Shown: in pieces, positions 39,206 to 49,065 of the stretch | Layout of the letters: the number at the start of each line of letters is the position of its first letter | How positions within the stretch are numbered: position 1 is the stretch's first letter | From: Borreliella andersonii | GTDB lineage: Bacteria > Spirochaetota > Spirochaetia > Borreliales > Borreliaceae | NCBI RefSeq assembly: GCF_032595875.1 | Contig: NZ_CP132457.1 | Location: forward strand, 682,001 to 746,000 | Direction: 5' to 3' | DNA: 64,000 bases | Translations under genes and position numbers: made by a program | Notes under the pieces: generated by a model | What the model saw: the letters and a program-made list of their open reading frames with translations, nothing else | Database searches by the model: none | Told to the model about the DNA's origin: nothing

Positions 39206-40429
39206 ATGAAAATAGGTATTAGTGATATTAGAATTTTTTTACCTTTAAATTATTTAGATTTTTCTGTCCTTTTGGAAAATCCTTTATATTTTTCTAATGA
39301 AGTTTTTTTAAAAAAAATCAATAGGGCAATAGACGCAACTTTGCAAAAAGGTTTTAGGTTTACCAGTCCTAATGAGGATAGTGTAACTATGGCAAGTTCG
39401 GCTGTTAAGCTTATTTTTGACAACAATAATCTTGATTTAAACAAAATTAGAATGCTTTTGGGTGGAACTGAGACAGGTGTTGACCATTCAAAGGCAATTT
39501 CTTCTTATGTTTTTGGAGCTTTAAAGCAATCTGGTATTTGTCTAGGAAATAATTTTTTAACTTTTCAGGTTCAGCATGCATGTGCTGGTGCTGCTATGTC
39601 TTTACAGACTGTGGCAAGTGTTTTAAGCCATTCTAATAATTCTGAATATGGCATAGTTTTTTCTTCAGATATTGCTCATTATAGCAATCTTACTACGGCT
39701 GAAATTACCCAAGGAGCTGGTGCAACGGCAATTTTGATTGAAAAAAATCCAAAGCTGCTTTCGATCAATTTATCTGAATTTGGAGTTTATACTGATGATG
39801 TTGACGATTTTTTTAGGCCTTTTGGAAGTGTTGAAGCTAAAGTGCGAGGTCAATATTCAGTTGAATGTTACAATAATGCAAACGAAAATGCTTTAAGAGA
39901 TTTTGCTTTTAAAAAGCAACTTAGCATGAAAGATTTATTTACTAATTATAGGTTTGTTTTGCATGTTCCTTTTGCTAAAATGCCAATAGATTCAATGCAT
40001 TATATTTTAAAAAAATATTATAGTGATGATGAATCTGTTAGAAATGCTTATTTAGAATCAATAGATTTTTATGATGGAGTTGAAGCTGCTATGGAAGTAG
40101 GTAATTTGTATACGGGTTCAATTTTTCTATCTTTAGCATTTTATTTAAAAAGAGTATTTTCCAAAAAAGATATTACAGGAGAAAAGATATTGTTTTGTTC
40201 TTATGGATCTGGCAATATTATGATTATTTATGAACTTACCATTGAAAAGAGTGCTTTTAATGTTGTTAAATTATGGGATCTTGATGGGCTTATGAAAAAT
40301 AGAAATAATGCAAATTTTGAAGAATATAAAGATTTTTTTCAAAATAAAATAGTTCCTGGTGAATCCAGAGGATTTTATTTAAAAGAACTAAGGAATGATG
40401 GATACCGAGTTTATGGGTATCGAGCCTGA
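39206..40429 (+). CDS. mvaS: hydroxymethylglutaryl-CoA synthase
   Basis: The 407-residue enzyme condenses acetyl-CoA with acetoacetyl-CoA to HMG-CoA. It has a thiolase fold. The nucleophile is C126 in [11 protein letters not shown], the general base glutamate is E89 in GGTETGVDH, and a late GSGN motif (SYGSGNIMI) closes the active site. Borrelia is unusual among bacteria in using the mevalonate rather than MEP route. It is the first gene of a six-gene operon covering the full path from acetoacetyl-CoA to isopentenyl and dimethylallyl diphosphate. Confidence 0.97.
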   Translation: MKIGISDIRIFLPLNYLDFSVLLENPLYFSNEVFLKKINRAIDATLQKGFRFTSPNEDSVTMASSAVKLIFDNNNLDLNKIRMLLGGTETGVDHSKAISSYVFGALKQSGICLGNNFLTFQVQHACAGAAMSLQTVASVLSHSNNSEYGIVFSSDIAHYSNLTTAEITQGAGATAILIEKNPKLLSINLSEFGVYTDDVDDFFRPFGSVEAKVRGQYSVECYNNANENALRDFAFKKQLSMKDLFTNYRFVLHVPFAKMPIDSMHYILKKYYSDDESVRNAYLESIDFYDGVEAAMEVGNLYTGSIFLSLAFYLKRVFSKKDITGEKILFCSYGSGNIMIIYELTIEKSAFNVVKLWDLDGLMKNRNNANFEEYKDFFQNKIVPGESRGFYLKELRNDGYRVYGYRA

Positions 40430-41477
40430 TATATTAGAAAATAAAAAAAGGCATATTGAGATTTGTTTAAATAAAAACGATGTTAAAAGTGGCTGCAATT
40501 TCTTAAAGCTTATTAAGCTAAAACATAATGCTCTTAGTGATTTGAATTTTTCCGAAATAAACATAAAAGAAGAAATATTTGGATACAATATTAGCATGCC
40601 TGTTTTTATTTCTTCCATGACAGGAGGCAGTAAAGAGGGGAATGACTTTAACAAATCTTTAGTTAGAATTGCAAATTATTTAAAAATTCCTATAGGTTTG
40701 GGCTCTTTTAAGCTTTTGTTTAAGTATCCCGAGTACATAAGAGACTTTGCTCTTAAAAGGTATGCTCATAATATTCCCTTGTTTGCCAATGTTGGCGCTG
40801 TTCAGATTGTTGAGTTTGGTGTTTTTAAAATAACTGAAATGATTAAGAGATTAGAAGTTGATGCAATTATTGTTCATCTTAATGCAGGACAAGAATTGAT
40901 GAATGTTAATGGAGATAGGAATTTTAAAGGAATAAAAGAATCAATAGCTGAATTGTCTGACTTTTTAAGTGTTCCGGTAATTGTTAAAGAGACAGGTTTT
41001 GGAATTTCACCAAAAGACGTTAAGGAATTATTTAGCCTTGGCGTTTCTTATATTGATCTTGCAGGGAGCGGTGGAACCAATTGGATTTTGGTAGAAGGCT
41101 TGAAGGGCAATAATCTAAACATTGCATCTTGTTTTTCTGATTGGGGTATTCCTTCGATTTTTACTTTACTTAGTGTTGATGATTCTCTAAAGGCTAATAT
41201 TTTTGCATCTGGCGGGTATGAGACGGGTATGGATATTGCTAAAGGCATTGCTCTTGGGGCTAGACTTATAGGTGTTGCAGCAGTTGTTCTTAGGGTCTTT
41301 TATGATTCAGGAGAAGATGCTGTATTTAGTCTTTTTTCTGATTATGAACATGTTTTAAAAATGTCTATGTTTTTAAGTGGAAGCAAAAGTTTATCAGAAT
41401 TTAGAAATAATAAGTATTTTTTAAGTAGTTATTTGCTTGATGAACTTGGAGTCTTTAAGCAGTTTTATGGAGCTTAG
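40413..41477 (+). CDS. fni: isopentenyl-diphosphate isomerase, type II (FMN-dependent)
   Basis: From ATG 40413 the protein has 354 residues. It is a TIM-barrel flavoenzyme interconverting IPP and DMAPP. Motifs: [10 protein letters not shown] at the start, [26 protein letters not shown] (substrate/Mg region), [17 protein letters not shown] and [23 protein letters not shown] (FMN phosphate). In-frame ATGs at 40395 and 40398 directly abut AAGGA (40390-40394) and seem too close to it; the true start is not settled. The gene overlaps the end of mvaS. Confidence 0.95.
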   Translation: MGIEPDILENKKRHIEICLNKNDVKSGCNFLKLIKLKHNALSDLNFSEINIKEEIFGYNISMPVFISSMTGGSKEGNDFNKSLVRIANYLKIPIGLGSFKLLFKYPEYIRDFALKRYAHNIPLFANVGAVQIVEFGVFKITEMIKRLEVDAIIVHLNAGQELMNVNGDRNFKGIKESIAELSDFLSVPVIVKETGFGISPKDVKELFSLGVSYIDLAGSGGTNWILVEGLKGNNLNIASCFSDWGIPSIFTLLSVDDSLKANIFASGGYETGMDIAKGIALGARLIGVAAVVLRVFYDSGEDAVFSLFSDYEHVLKMSMFLSGSKSLSEFRNNKYFLSSYLLDELGVFKQFYGA

Positions 41478-42738
41478 TAAGAATTTTAGACATAAAAGCG
41501 TTTTAGAAAAAAGGCAAGAAATAAAAAGTTTTTTGAAATTATCTTTTAAAGATTTTTTTTATAATAATGCCAATGAAGATTTTCTTTTTAATATGATAGA
41601 AAATTATATTGGATATTTATCTTTTCCTATTGGGATTGTAAAAAATTTGAAAATAAATGGCAAATACTATTCTTTGCCAATTGCAACAGAAGAAGCTTCT
41701 GTTGTTGCTGCCTTAAATTTTGCAGCAAAGATTCTTGAAAATGCCGATTTGAGGTATTCTTTGGGTGAAGTGTTGGGAATTTCTCAAATTTATATAAAAT
41801 CGGGAAAAGATTTAAGTAAAATTTTTGTTGATCTTGATGATAAAATTAAAACTTGGGTTGAACCTCTTTTAACCAATATGAATCAAAGGGGAGGTGGATT
41901 TAGAAAGCTATCAACTAGGTACATTAAAGAGCTTGGTATTCAAAAATTAAATCTTTATGTGGATACTTGTGATGCTATGGGTGCTAATTTGTTAAACTCA
42001 ATTGCAGAGCGTGTAGCAGAATCTATTTTTTTGGAATTTGGATATGAGTGTGTTTTAAAAGTTTTAAGCAATGATATTGGTGAATTTACAGCCAAAGCCC
42101 GGTTTGTTTTAGATTTTAAGCATTTGATGTCGGGCGGCAAAGATGGTTCTTGGGATTTGGCTAAAAAAATTGAGCTTATTTCTAGGATAGGTTTTTACGA
42201 AGAGGAGCGAGCTGTTACTAATAATAAAGGGATTATGAATGGAATTACAGGGGTGTGTCTTGCAACTTTTAACGATACAAGAGCTCTTGAGGCCTCTGTT
42301 CATAGATTTGCTTCAAAAAGCGGTAAATATCTTCCCCTTAGTAAATTTTATACGACTGACAATGCTTTAGTTGGGGAAATTGAAATTCCTTTGCAAGTTG
42401 GAACTAAAGGCGGGGTTATATCTTTTAGTGAAGCTTCAATTTTAAGTTTTAGAATTATGAATGTAAATAGTAAGAGCGAATTCATTGGCATTCTCTCTTG
42501 TGTTGGGCTTGCTAGTAATTTTGCAGCATTAAGGGCTCTTGCATTTAATGGAATTCAAAAAGGTCATATGAGATTACATGCTAATAAAATACTCTACCTT
42601 TTAAAAGCAAGATATAATATTTCTGATTTTGAGAAAGACAAATTATTATTGGAAATGGAAAGAATGAATATTTATTCTTTTGATTTTGCTTTTAAAATTT
42701 TGAATAAAATAAGGTTAAAGAATGAAAATAAAGTGTAA
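41467..42738 (+). CDS. mvaA: HMG-CoA reductase, class II
   Basis: The gene encodes 423 residues from ATG 41467 (TTG 41437 and ATG 41440 are in-frame alternatives without clear ribosome-binding sites). It reduces HMG-CoA to mevalonate. Class II features are [14 protein letters not shown] with the catalytic Glu, [26 protein letters not shown] and a C-terminal [10 protein letters not shown] containing the catalytic His. There is no membrane anchor. It overlaps fni by 11 bp and mvaD by 17 bp. The class II type is typical of bacteria and is less sensitive to statins than class I. Confidence 0.95.
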   Translation: MELSKNFRHKSVLEKRQEIKSFLKLSFKDFFYNNANEDFLFNMIENYIGYLSFPIGIVKNLKINGKYYSLPIATEEASVVAALNFAAKILENADLRYSLGEVLGISQIYIKSGKDLSKIFVDLDDKIKTWVEPLLTNMNQRGGGFRKLSTRYIKELGIQKLNLYVDTCDAMGANLLNSIAERVAESIFLEFGYECVLKVLSNDIGEFTAKARFVLDFKHLMSGGKDGSWDLAKKIELISRIGFYEEERAVTNNKGIMNGITGVCLATFNDTRALEASVHRFASKSGKYLPLSKFYTTDNALVGEIEIPLQVGTKGGVISFSEASILSFRIMNVNSKSEFIGILSCVGLASNFAALRALAFNGIQKGHMRLHANKILYLLKARYNISDFEKDKLLLEMERMNIYSFDFAFKILNKIRLKNENKV

Positions 42739-43660
42739 AGTTCATGCAAGCTTGGCTTTAATTAAATATTGGGGCAAAAGAGATATTTTTTTAAACATTC
42801 CAGCGACCTCTAGTCTTGCTGTTAGTGTTGATAAATTTTATTCAATAAGCGAGCTTGAACTTTCAGATCGAGATGAAATAATTTTAAATTCAAAGCCAGT
42901 TGTATTAAAAAATAGAGAAAAGGTGTTTTTTGATTATGCAAGAAAAATTCTTAATGAACCGAATGTTAAATTTAAAATTAAAAGTAAAAACAATTTTCCA
43001 ACAGCAGCAGGCCTTGCAAGTTCAAGCTCGGGCTTTGCTTCTATTGCTGCTTGCATTTTAAAATATTTTAATAAATATTCTTGCAATAGTGCATCTAATC
43101 TTGCAAGAGTAGGATCAGCTTCTGCGGCAAGGGCTATTTACGGGGGGTTTACTATTTTAAAAGAGGGCTCAAAAGAATCTTTTCAATTAAGAGATCAATC
43201 TTATTTTAATGATTTGCGAATAATATTTGCCATAATTGATACTAATGAAAAAGAATTGTCTTCAAGAGCTGCAATGAATATTTGCAAACAGCATGAATTT
43301 TATTATGATGCTTGGATTGCCTCTAGCAAAAAGATTTTTAAAGATGCTTTATATTTTTTTTTAAAAAAAGATTTTATACATTTTGGAGCAAATATTGTAA
43401 AAAGTTATCAGAATATGTTTGCTTTAATGTTTGCATCTTCTATTTTTTATTTTAAAAATAGTACAATGGATTTGATTAGGTATGCTGCTGATTTGAGAAA
43501 TGAGGGAATTTTTGTATTTGAGACAATGGATGCGGGCCCCCAAGTAAAGTTTCTTTGTTTGGAGGAAAATTTAAATGCTATTTTAAAAGGACTTAAGCAA
43601 AATTTTACTGGCATTGATTTTATCGTTTCAAAGGTTGGATGTGGCTTAGAATGGATTTGA
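42722..43660 (+). CDS. mvaD: diphosphomevalonate decarboxylase
   Basis: The 312-residue GHMP-family enzyme converts diphosphomevalonate to IPP with ATP. The N-terminal signature ALIKYWGKRD, the phosphate loop PTAAGLASSSSGFAS and the catalytic Asp in ETMDAGPQVK are all present. The start lies inside the end of mvaA and the end inside the mvaK2 start, so translation across the operon is probably coupled. Confidence 0.96.
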   Translation: MKIKCKVHASLALIKYWGKRDIFLNIPATSSLAVSVDKFYSISELELSDRDEIILNSKPVVLKNREKVFFDYARKILNEPNVKFKIKSKNNFPTAAGLASSSSGFASIAACILKYFNKYSCNSASNLARVGSASAARAIYGGFTILKEGSKESFQLRDQSYFNDLRIIFAIIDTNEKELSSRAAMNICKQHEFYYDAWIASSKKIFKDALYFFLKKDFIHFGANIVKSYQNMFALMFASSIFYFKNSTMDLIRYAADLRNEGIFVFETMDAGPQVKFLCLEENLNAILKGLKQNFTGIDFIVSKVGCGLEWI

Positions 43661-44604
43661 TTAATTTTTCTGTACCCGGAAATTTACTTTTAATGGGAGA
43701 GTATACTATTTTAGAGGAAAAGGGATTGGGGTTGGCAATTGCCATCAACAAGAGGGCATTTTTTTCTTTTAAAAAAAGCGATTCTTGGCGCTTTTTTAGC
43801 AAAAAGAAAGAGATAGACGATTTTTCTTTAATAGAAAATAGAAACGATTTTGTTTTTAAAATGTTTTCTTACTTGAATCAAAATTATTTTTTAAATCTAG
43901 AAAACTTTGCATATGATGTATATATTGATACAAGTAATTTTTTCTTTAATGATGGAACTAAAAAGGGATTTGGATCAAGCGCTGTTGTTGCTATTGGCAT
44001 AGCGTGTGGGCTTTTTTTAATTTATAATTCTACTAATGTTGTTAATAAGGGTGAAATTTTTAAATATTGTTTGGAAGCTTATAGGCATTCTCAAGGAGGA
44101 ATAGGCAGTGGATATGATATTGCTACTAGTATTTTTGGGGGTGTTGTTGAGTTTGAAGGTGGTGTTAATCCTAAATGCAGGCAGTTAGATGCTTTAGAGT
44201 TTAATGATTTTTATTTGATGCGGGGTTTGCAAACAATTAAAACTACTGAGTCTATTTTTAAGTACAAAAAATATAGAAATTCTATTTTAGATTTTATATT
44301 GAAATGCAATTTGGAGATGAAAAAACTTGTTTTAAGCGTTAGTAGTTCTAAATCCACATTGATTTCTAGTTTAAGAAGGGCTAAAGAATTGGGATTTGCA
44401 ATTGGAGAGGCAATAGGAGTTTCGGCAGCTTTGCCTTCAAATTTTGGTTATCTTTTAGGTCAATGTGATTTTATTAAAGCTTTGGGAGCCGGAAATGAAA
44501 CTTTTTTAGTTTACAGGCCTAATATTAAAGCTTTTGATTTGTTAAAAATTATTCCAATTGTTTTAGAGCATGAAGGCATTAAGTTTGAAAGTGATAAATG
44601 TTAA
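43651..44604 (+). CDS. mvaK2: phosphomevalonate kinase
   Basis: The 317-residue GHMP kinase has FSVPGNLLLMGEYTILEEKG at the N-terminus, the phosphate loop GFGSSAVVAIGIACG, and a C-terminal LGAGNETFLVY. It phosphorylates 5-phosphomevalonate. ATG 43639 is an alternative start with AAAGG only 4 nt upstream; ATG 43651 places the conserved strand at the very N-terminus as in homologues. It overlaps mvaD by 10 bp and mvaK1 by 7 bp. Confidence 0.93.
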   Translation: MDLINFSVPGNLLLMGEYTILEEKGLGLAIAINKRAFFSFKKSDSWRFFSKKKEIDDFSLIENRNDFVFKMFSYLNQNYFLNLENFAYDVYIDTSNFFFNDGTKKGFGSSAVVAIGIACGLFLIYNSTNVVNKGEIFKYCLEAYRHSQGGIGSGYDIATSIFGGVVEFEGGVNPKCRQLDALEFNDFYLMRGLQTIKTTESIFKYKKYRNSILDFILKCNLEMKKLVLSVSSSKSTLISSLRRAKELGFAIGEAIGVSAALPSNFGYLLGQCDFIKALGAGNETFLVYRPNIKAFDLLKIIPIVLEHEGIKFESDKC

Positions 44605-45491
44605 AAATAAGAAAGCCCGCTAAAATATTGTTCTTGGGCGAGCATAGCGCTGTTTACGGGTTTCCAGTTATTGGAGCCACGGTTCCAATTTATATGGATC
44701 TGGTTTATAGTGTGTCTAAAAATTGGAAATATTTAGGAAAACCAAGTTTAAAATTAAATAGTCTTATAAGTTTTATTGTTTCAAATTATAGCAAAGTTAA
44801 TCCTATTGAGTTTGCTATAATTTCTGAAATTCCTATTGGAGTCGGTCTTGGTTCTTCTGCTAGTCTTAGTTTATGCTTTGCCGAATATATTACAAATCAT
44901 TTTGAATATAGGGATTGTAATAAAATTTTGTTGGCAAATCAAATTGAAAACATTTTTCATGGCAAATCTTCTGGAATGGATATTAGATTAATTGATCTTG
45001 GTGGAACTTTTTATTTAGAGAAGAAAGAAGATGTTTTGCATTCAAAAAAAATAAAAGATTCTGGTTTTTATTTTTTAATAGGAGCAATAAAAAGAGATTC
45101 AACAACTAAAGAAATAGTTGTTAATTTGAAAAAACGGCTATTATCCAATGCTGATTTATTTGTTTTTATTGAAAAGCTTGGCCTTGCTGTAAGCAATTCT
45201 TATGTGTCTTTTCAGAATAAAGATGTGTATTCTTTAGCCAATGAAATGAATGTTGCACAATATTGTTTAAAGCGTTTAGGGTTGTCTAATGATACTCTTG
45301 ATTGGTTGATAAGTAATGGGATCAAATTGGGCGCTCTTTCTGGCAAGTTAAGTGGTGCTGGTAAAGGAGGGGCGTTTATTTTTCTTTTTGAAAGTCTAAT
45401 AAAGGCTAGTTCAGTACAAAAAGAACTAAATAACATGCTTAAAAATTCTAAAATAAACTTAATTTTAAAACTAAAAGTAATTGAGGCTTAG
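44598..45491 (+). CDS. mvaK1: mevalonate kinase
   Basis: The 297-residue GHMP kinase has the N-terminal motif KILFLGEHSAVYGFPVIG, the loop PIGVGLGSSASLSLC, the Mg/active-site region GKSSGMDIRL, and a terminal KLSGAGKGGA. It makes 5-phosphomevalonate, the first kinase step. It is the last gene of the operon although its reaction is early in the pathway. No hairpin lies between its stop and the tRNA-Val gene 9 bp away, so termination must rely on something else or read antisense through the tRNA. Confidence 0.95.
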   Translation: MLKIRKPAKILFLGEHSAVYGFPVIGATVPIYMDLVYSVSKNWKYLGKPSLKLNSLISFIVSNYSKVNPIEFAIISEIPIGVGLGSSASLSLCFAEYITNHFEYRDCNKILLANQIENIFHGKSSGMDIRLIDLGGTFYLEKKEDVLHSKKIKDSGFYFLIGAIKRDSTTKEIVVNLKKRLLSNADLFVFIEKLGLAVSNSYVSFQNKDVYSLANEMNVAQYCLKRLGLSNDTLDWLISNGIKLGALSGKLSGAGKGGAFIFLFESLIKASSVQKELNNMLKNSKINLILKLKVIEA

Positions 45492-45499
45492 ATTATTTT

Positions 45500-45573
45500 T
45501 GGGCCCAGAGAGATTCGAACTCCCGACATCCTGCTTGTAAGGCAGGCGCTCTGACCAACTGAGCTATGAGCCC
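45500..45573 (-). tRNA. tRNA-Val (anticodon TAC)
   Basis: Read on the minus strand, the 74-nt cloverleaf has acceptor GGGCTCA/TGGGCCC, D stem GCTC/GAGC, anticodon stem-loop CCTGC CTTACAA GCAGG with anticodon TAC, and T arm GGGAG TTCGAAT CTCTC. The discriminator is A. CCA is not encoded. It sits between the end of mvaK1 and its own consensus promoter. Confidence 0.97.
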
Positions 45574-45590
45574 TTTTACTACTAACAAGT

Positions 45591-45620
45591 AGTATACTGT
45601 ATAAGCTTTAATGGTGTCAA
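45591..45620 (-). promoter_or_regulatory. promoter of tRNA-Val
   Basis: On the minus strand TTGACA (45620-45615) and TATACT (45596-45591) are spaced 18 bp apart, 18 bp before the tRNA 5' end. The -35 overlaps the stop codon of the upstream lipoprotein gene. Confidence 0.8.
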
Positions 45621-46084
45621 TTCATATGCTTTCTTTTTCCAAAAAGAACTACAAATATATCTATATTGTCAGTCGTTTTTAATCTATAGCCACCTATTTT
45701 GTCGGTATCTGTATTAATAAGAGCTTCTTTGTGACTTGGACTATTAAGCCATGCATCAATTACTCTGTTAAGTTCGATTCCTGATGCCAATATTTCTCTT
45801 GTTAAATTAAAGGATTTATCGTATTTATGTATTCTTTGCATTGGGGTTGTGCCAAAAAGGGTATGAGTTAGTGTTCTATTTTCTCCTAGTTTAATGGCAT
45901 ATTCTTTTGCAACTTTTTCAAGAGTTTCATCTATTTCTAGATGGTTTAGTTTTAAACTTTTTCTCAATTCAGCAATTTCTGAATATAGAATTTTCATATC
46001 CTTTTTTGTGTCTATTTGGTGTATTGTATTTAAATTGCATGCTTGAGATAAAAACGTTATAAAAATTAAAATCAATTTTTTCAT
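45617..46084 (-). CDS. CAP/SCP-domain lipoprotein (BB0689-like)
   Basis: The 155-residue protein has a spirochaetal lipobox FLSQAC with lipidated Cys16 after MKKLILIFIT. The rest is a bacterial CAP domain: LNHLEIDETLEKVAKEYA, LTHTLFGTTPMQRI, EILASGIELNRVIDAWLNSPSHKEALIN (the usual W-x-x-SxxH block) and a final FVVLFGKR strand. CAP proteins of this kind are surface or periplasmic with varied roles; a surface role in Borrelia has been reported for the homologue. AAAAGGA 7 nt upstream supports ATG 46084. Confidence 0.92.
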   Translation of the reverse strand: MKKLILIFITFLSQACNLNTIHQIDTKKDMKILYSEIAELRKSLKLNHLEIDETLEKVAKEYAIKLGENRTLTHTLFGTTPMQRIHKYDKSFNLTREILASGIELNRVIDAWLNSPSHKEALINTDTDKIGGYRLKTTDNIDIFVVLFGKRKHMN

Positions 46085-46168
46085 TAAATGTCCTTTTTAT
46101 TTATTATGGTATTAAAATTATAATTATATCTCATTATGTATTATAATGATTATATAAAGGAGACAGTT

Positions 46169-46705
46169 ATGGAAAAGTATTTAAACTATATAAAAAAGGA
46201 TGATTTAGGAGAAATACATTTAAAACTACAAGAATTGTTAGCAGGCTTGCATATTTTTTCTTCTAATTTAAGAGGTATTCATTGGAATATAAAAGATACC
46301 AATTTCTTTGTTATTCACAAAGAAACTCAAAAACTTTATGAATATATTGAAAAGATTATTGATGTTGTTGCAGAGCGTTCAAGAATGCTTGGATATGATT
46401 CTGAATTTAGATATTCTGAGTTTATGAAAAAATCTTTTATCAAGGAGCTTGATATTGAGACAACTTCTAATTTTTTACCTTCAATGCAAAGTATTGTTTG
46501 CAGTCTTACTGAGATTTTGAAAAATATTTTTGGAATGAGAAAATTGATTGATACTGCTGGTGATTATGGTACTGCTAATATTATGGATGATATCATGAGT
46601 GATCTTGAGAAGCATTTATGGATGCATAAGGCATTGCTTGAAAATTGTGAATGTTTTTGTCACGATGAGAATAAAGGCGAATGTTGTGAGTGTGATACAA
46701 AATAG
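46169..46705 (+). CDS. napA: NapA/BicA, Dps-family mini-ferritin with Cys-rich tail
   Basis: The 178-residue Dps homologue has the ferroxidase region [19 protein letters not shown] then [10 protein letters not shown]. The last ~19 residues carry six cysteines (NCECFC and GECCEC), not found in ordinary Dps and known to bind copper or zinc in B. burgdorferi (BicA). Unlike typical Dps it is reported not to bind DNA. AAAGGAG upstream supports ATG 46169 over ATG 46136. A -10 TATAAT lies at 46142-46147. BosR is a reported activator, which links it to the regulator at 959-1489. Confidence 0.96.
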   Translation: MEKYLNYIKKDDLGEIHLKLQELLAGLHIFSSNLRGIHWNIKDTNFFVIHKETQKLYEYIEKIIDVVAERSRMLGYDSEFRYSEFMKKSFIKELDIETTSNFLPSMQSIVCSLTEILKNIFGMRKLIDTAGDYGTANIMDDIMSDLEKHLWMHKALLENCECFCHDENKGECCECDTK

Positions 46706-46778
46706 CAATTTTATTAAAAGGTTTGACTTGTACTAATGAGTTTATTTGCATTGAGGCTTTAGTAGTTGTTGGGGATTT

Positions 46779-48788
46779 ATGAGTATTAGAAATATTGGAA
46801 TTATGGCTCATATTGATGCCGGAAAAACTACTACTACGGAAAGAATTATTTATTATACTGGCAAAAGTCATAAAATGGGGGATGTAGATTCGGGAAACAC
46901 TATTACTGACTGGATGCCTCAAGAGCAAGAAAGAGGAATTACCATTAGTTCAGCTGCTATTACTTGTCATTGGAAAGATTGCCAAATAAACATTATTGAT
47001 ACCCCCGGGCATGTTGATTTTACAGCAGAAGTTGAAAGATCTCTGAGAGTTCTTGATGGGGGTATTGTTATTTTTAGTGCTGTTGATGGAATTCAAGCTC
47101 AAACAGAAACTGTGTGGAAACAGGCAGAAAAATATGAAATCCCACGACTTGCTTATGTTAACAAGATGGATAGAATAGGCGCTGATTTTTTTAAAGTTGT
47201 GAGAGATATTGAAAATAAGTTTAAAACTATTCCTTTAGTTTTGCAAATTCCAATTGGAAATGAAAGCAATTTTGAAGGAGTAGTTGATATTATTTTAAAC
47301 AAAGAGCTTCATTTTTCAATGGAAAATGGAATTCCAAAATTAACTTATAGTCAAATTAGAGAAGAATTTGTTGAAAAAGCGATTCTTTTTAAAAAAAAAA
47401 TAATAGACATTCTCAGCCAATTTAGTGAAGAAATTACTCAATTGTTTCTTGAAGATAAAGAGATTAGTTTGGATCTTATTAAAAGAGAGATTAGAAGAGG
47501 TACTATTTCTAGATTTATTATTCCTGTTTTAATGGGAACTAGTTTAAAAAATATTGGAATAGAACCTTTGATTGATTCGATTGTGGATTACTTGCCAAGT
47601 CCTTTTGAAAAAAGTTTTAGTGCTTTTTCTTTAGGCACAAATAAAAAAATTTTAGTTGATCCTAACGAAAATAAAAAATTGTCAGCCCTTGTTTTTAAAG
47701 TTCAATATTCAAGTGTAATTGCTTCTCATCTTTATTTTGTTAGAGTTTATTCTGGTGAGATTAGTTCTAATAAAAAAATTATTAATGCTTCAAATGGTAA
47801 ACGTGAAAAGTTTACAAAAATTTTTAGAGTTTTTTCAAATAAAAATGAACAAATAGATTTTGTAAAAACAGGCGATATTGGTGCTGTTTTGGGATTAAAG
47901 TTTTCTGTTACAGGAGATACTCTTGTTGAAGAAAATAATAATGTTTTGCTTGAATCTGTTGTATTTCCAGAGCCGGTTGTTTTAATGTCTGTTGAGCCTG
48001 AAAGATCATCAGATGAGTCCAGACTAAAGGAAATTTTTGAAATAATATCTAAAGAAGATCCCACTTTTAGTTATTTCGAGAGTAAAGAAACAGGGCAATT
48101 GATTATATCTGGAATGGGTGAATTACATCTTGAGATTGTTTTGACAAGAATTAAAGACGAATTTAATCTTAATATTTATACAGGAAAACCTCAAGTAAGT
48201 TACAGAGAAAGTGCTGGTAAAATTGTGAAAGAAGTTTTTGAGTTTAATAATATTTTTGCTGGTAAAAATATTGACCTTAAAATTGGAATTATCATTAAAC
48301 CTTTGTCAAGGGGTTCGGGAAATAAAATTGATTTTGAATGTGGTGCTGAACCTGTAATTAAGTCTGCAATATTGAGGGGAATTACAGCCGCATTTGTAAG
48401 TGGAATTTTTGGATATCCCATTATTGATATTAATGTTAGTATTTTTTCTATTGTTTGTGGGGCCAATAAGGTTAGCGAGAGTGCTTTTGAGTCAATTTCA
48501 GGATTTGCTTTTCATAGTATTTTTCAAAAATCAGATCCTATTAAACTTGAGCCAATAATGTTATTAGAAATTAGAACACCCATTGAACATACAGGAGAAA
48601 TTATTTCTACATTAAATGTTATAGGAGGCGTAATTCATTCAGTTAGTAATATTGGAGAGTATGATTTGATAAAATCAGAGGCGGCGTTTGAGAGACTTTT
48701 TGGGTATGCTTCTATTTTAAGAGGTTCTACTAAAGGAAGAGGCAGTTTTACTATGGAATTTTCTTATTTTAAAGAAAAAGTAAGTTAA
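46779..48788 (+). CDS. fusA2: EF-G2, second elongation factor G
   Basis: The 669-residue translational GTPase has P-loop [12 protein letters not shown], switch [15 protein letters not shown], and the later EF-G domains including [13 protein letters not shown]. It is shorter and divergent from canonical EF-G1, resembling organellar EF-G2. The B. burgdorferi homologue has been shown to act in ribosome recycling with RRF rather than translocation. GGGGAT upstream supports ATG 46779. It follows napA after 73 bp and is followed by a 277-bp spacer. Confidence 0.96.
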   Translation: MSIRNIGIMAHIDAGKTTTTERIIYYTGKSHKMGDVDSGNTITDWMPQEQERGITISSAAITCHWKDCQINIIDTPGHVDFTAEVERSLRVLDGGIVIFSAVDGIQAQTETVWKQAEKYEIPRLAYVNKMDRIGADFFKVVRDIENKFKTIPLVLQIPIGNESNFEGVVDIILNKELHFSMENGIPKLTYSQIREEFVEKAILFKKKIIDILSQFSEEITQLFLEDKEISLDLIKREIRRGTISRFIIPVLMGTSLKNIGIEPLIDSIVDYLPSPFEKSFSAFSLGTNKKILVDPNENKKLSALVFKVQYSSVIASHLYFVRVYSGEISSNKKIINASNGKREKFTKIFRVFSNKNEQIDFVKTGDIGAVLGLKFSVTGDTLVEENNNVLLESVVFPEPVVLMSVEPERSSDESRLKEIFEIISKEDPTFSYFESKETGQLIISGMGELHLEIVLTRIKDEFNLNIYTGKPQVSYRESAGKIVKEVFEFNNIFAGKNIDLKIGIIIKPLSRGSGNKIDFECGAEPVIKSAILRGITAAFVSGIFGYPIIDINVSIFSIVCGANKVSESAFESISGFAFHSIFQKSDPIKLEPIMLLEIRTPIEHTGEIISTLNVIGGVIHSVSNIGEYDLIKSEAAFERLFGYASILRGSTKGRGSFTMEFSYFKEKVS

Positions 48789-49003
48789 AGTTATTAGTTT
48801 TTTAAGGCAAAATGGCTTTTCTTGTGTTTATTATTTTTAAATCTAATTAATTTTATTGTTGAGTTTTTATGTAAAAATGATTTTATTCCTTTTTTTGTTA
48901 AGCTTTAATTTTTTGATATTTTATGAATGTGATATTATGATGTAAAATATTTTTTAGCCTTATAAAGGCATGTTTGTCTTTTAAGAATAGATAGAATATT
49001 GTA

Positions 49004-49032
49004 TTGGTTTTTTTGATATGATATTTTATAAT
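49004..49032 (+). promoter_or_regulatory. promoter of the ROK regulator gene
   Basis: TTGGTT (49004-49009) and TATAAT (49027-49032) are spaced 17 bp apart and lie 34 bp before the ATG. The rest of the 48789-49065 spacer shows only a small 5-bp hairpin (GCCTT/AAGGC, 48957-48969) and no coding frame of note. Confidence 0.65.
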
Positions 49033-49065
49033 ATTTTTTTATTTTAAAAATAAAGGAGGTGTATT

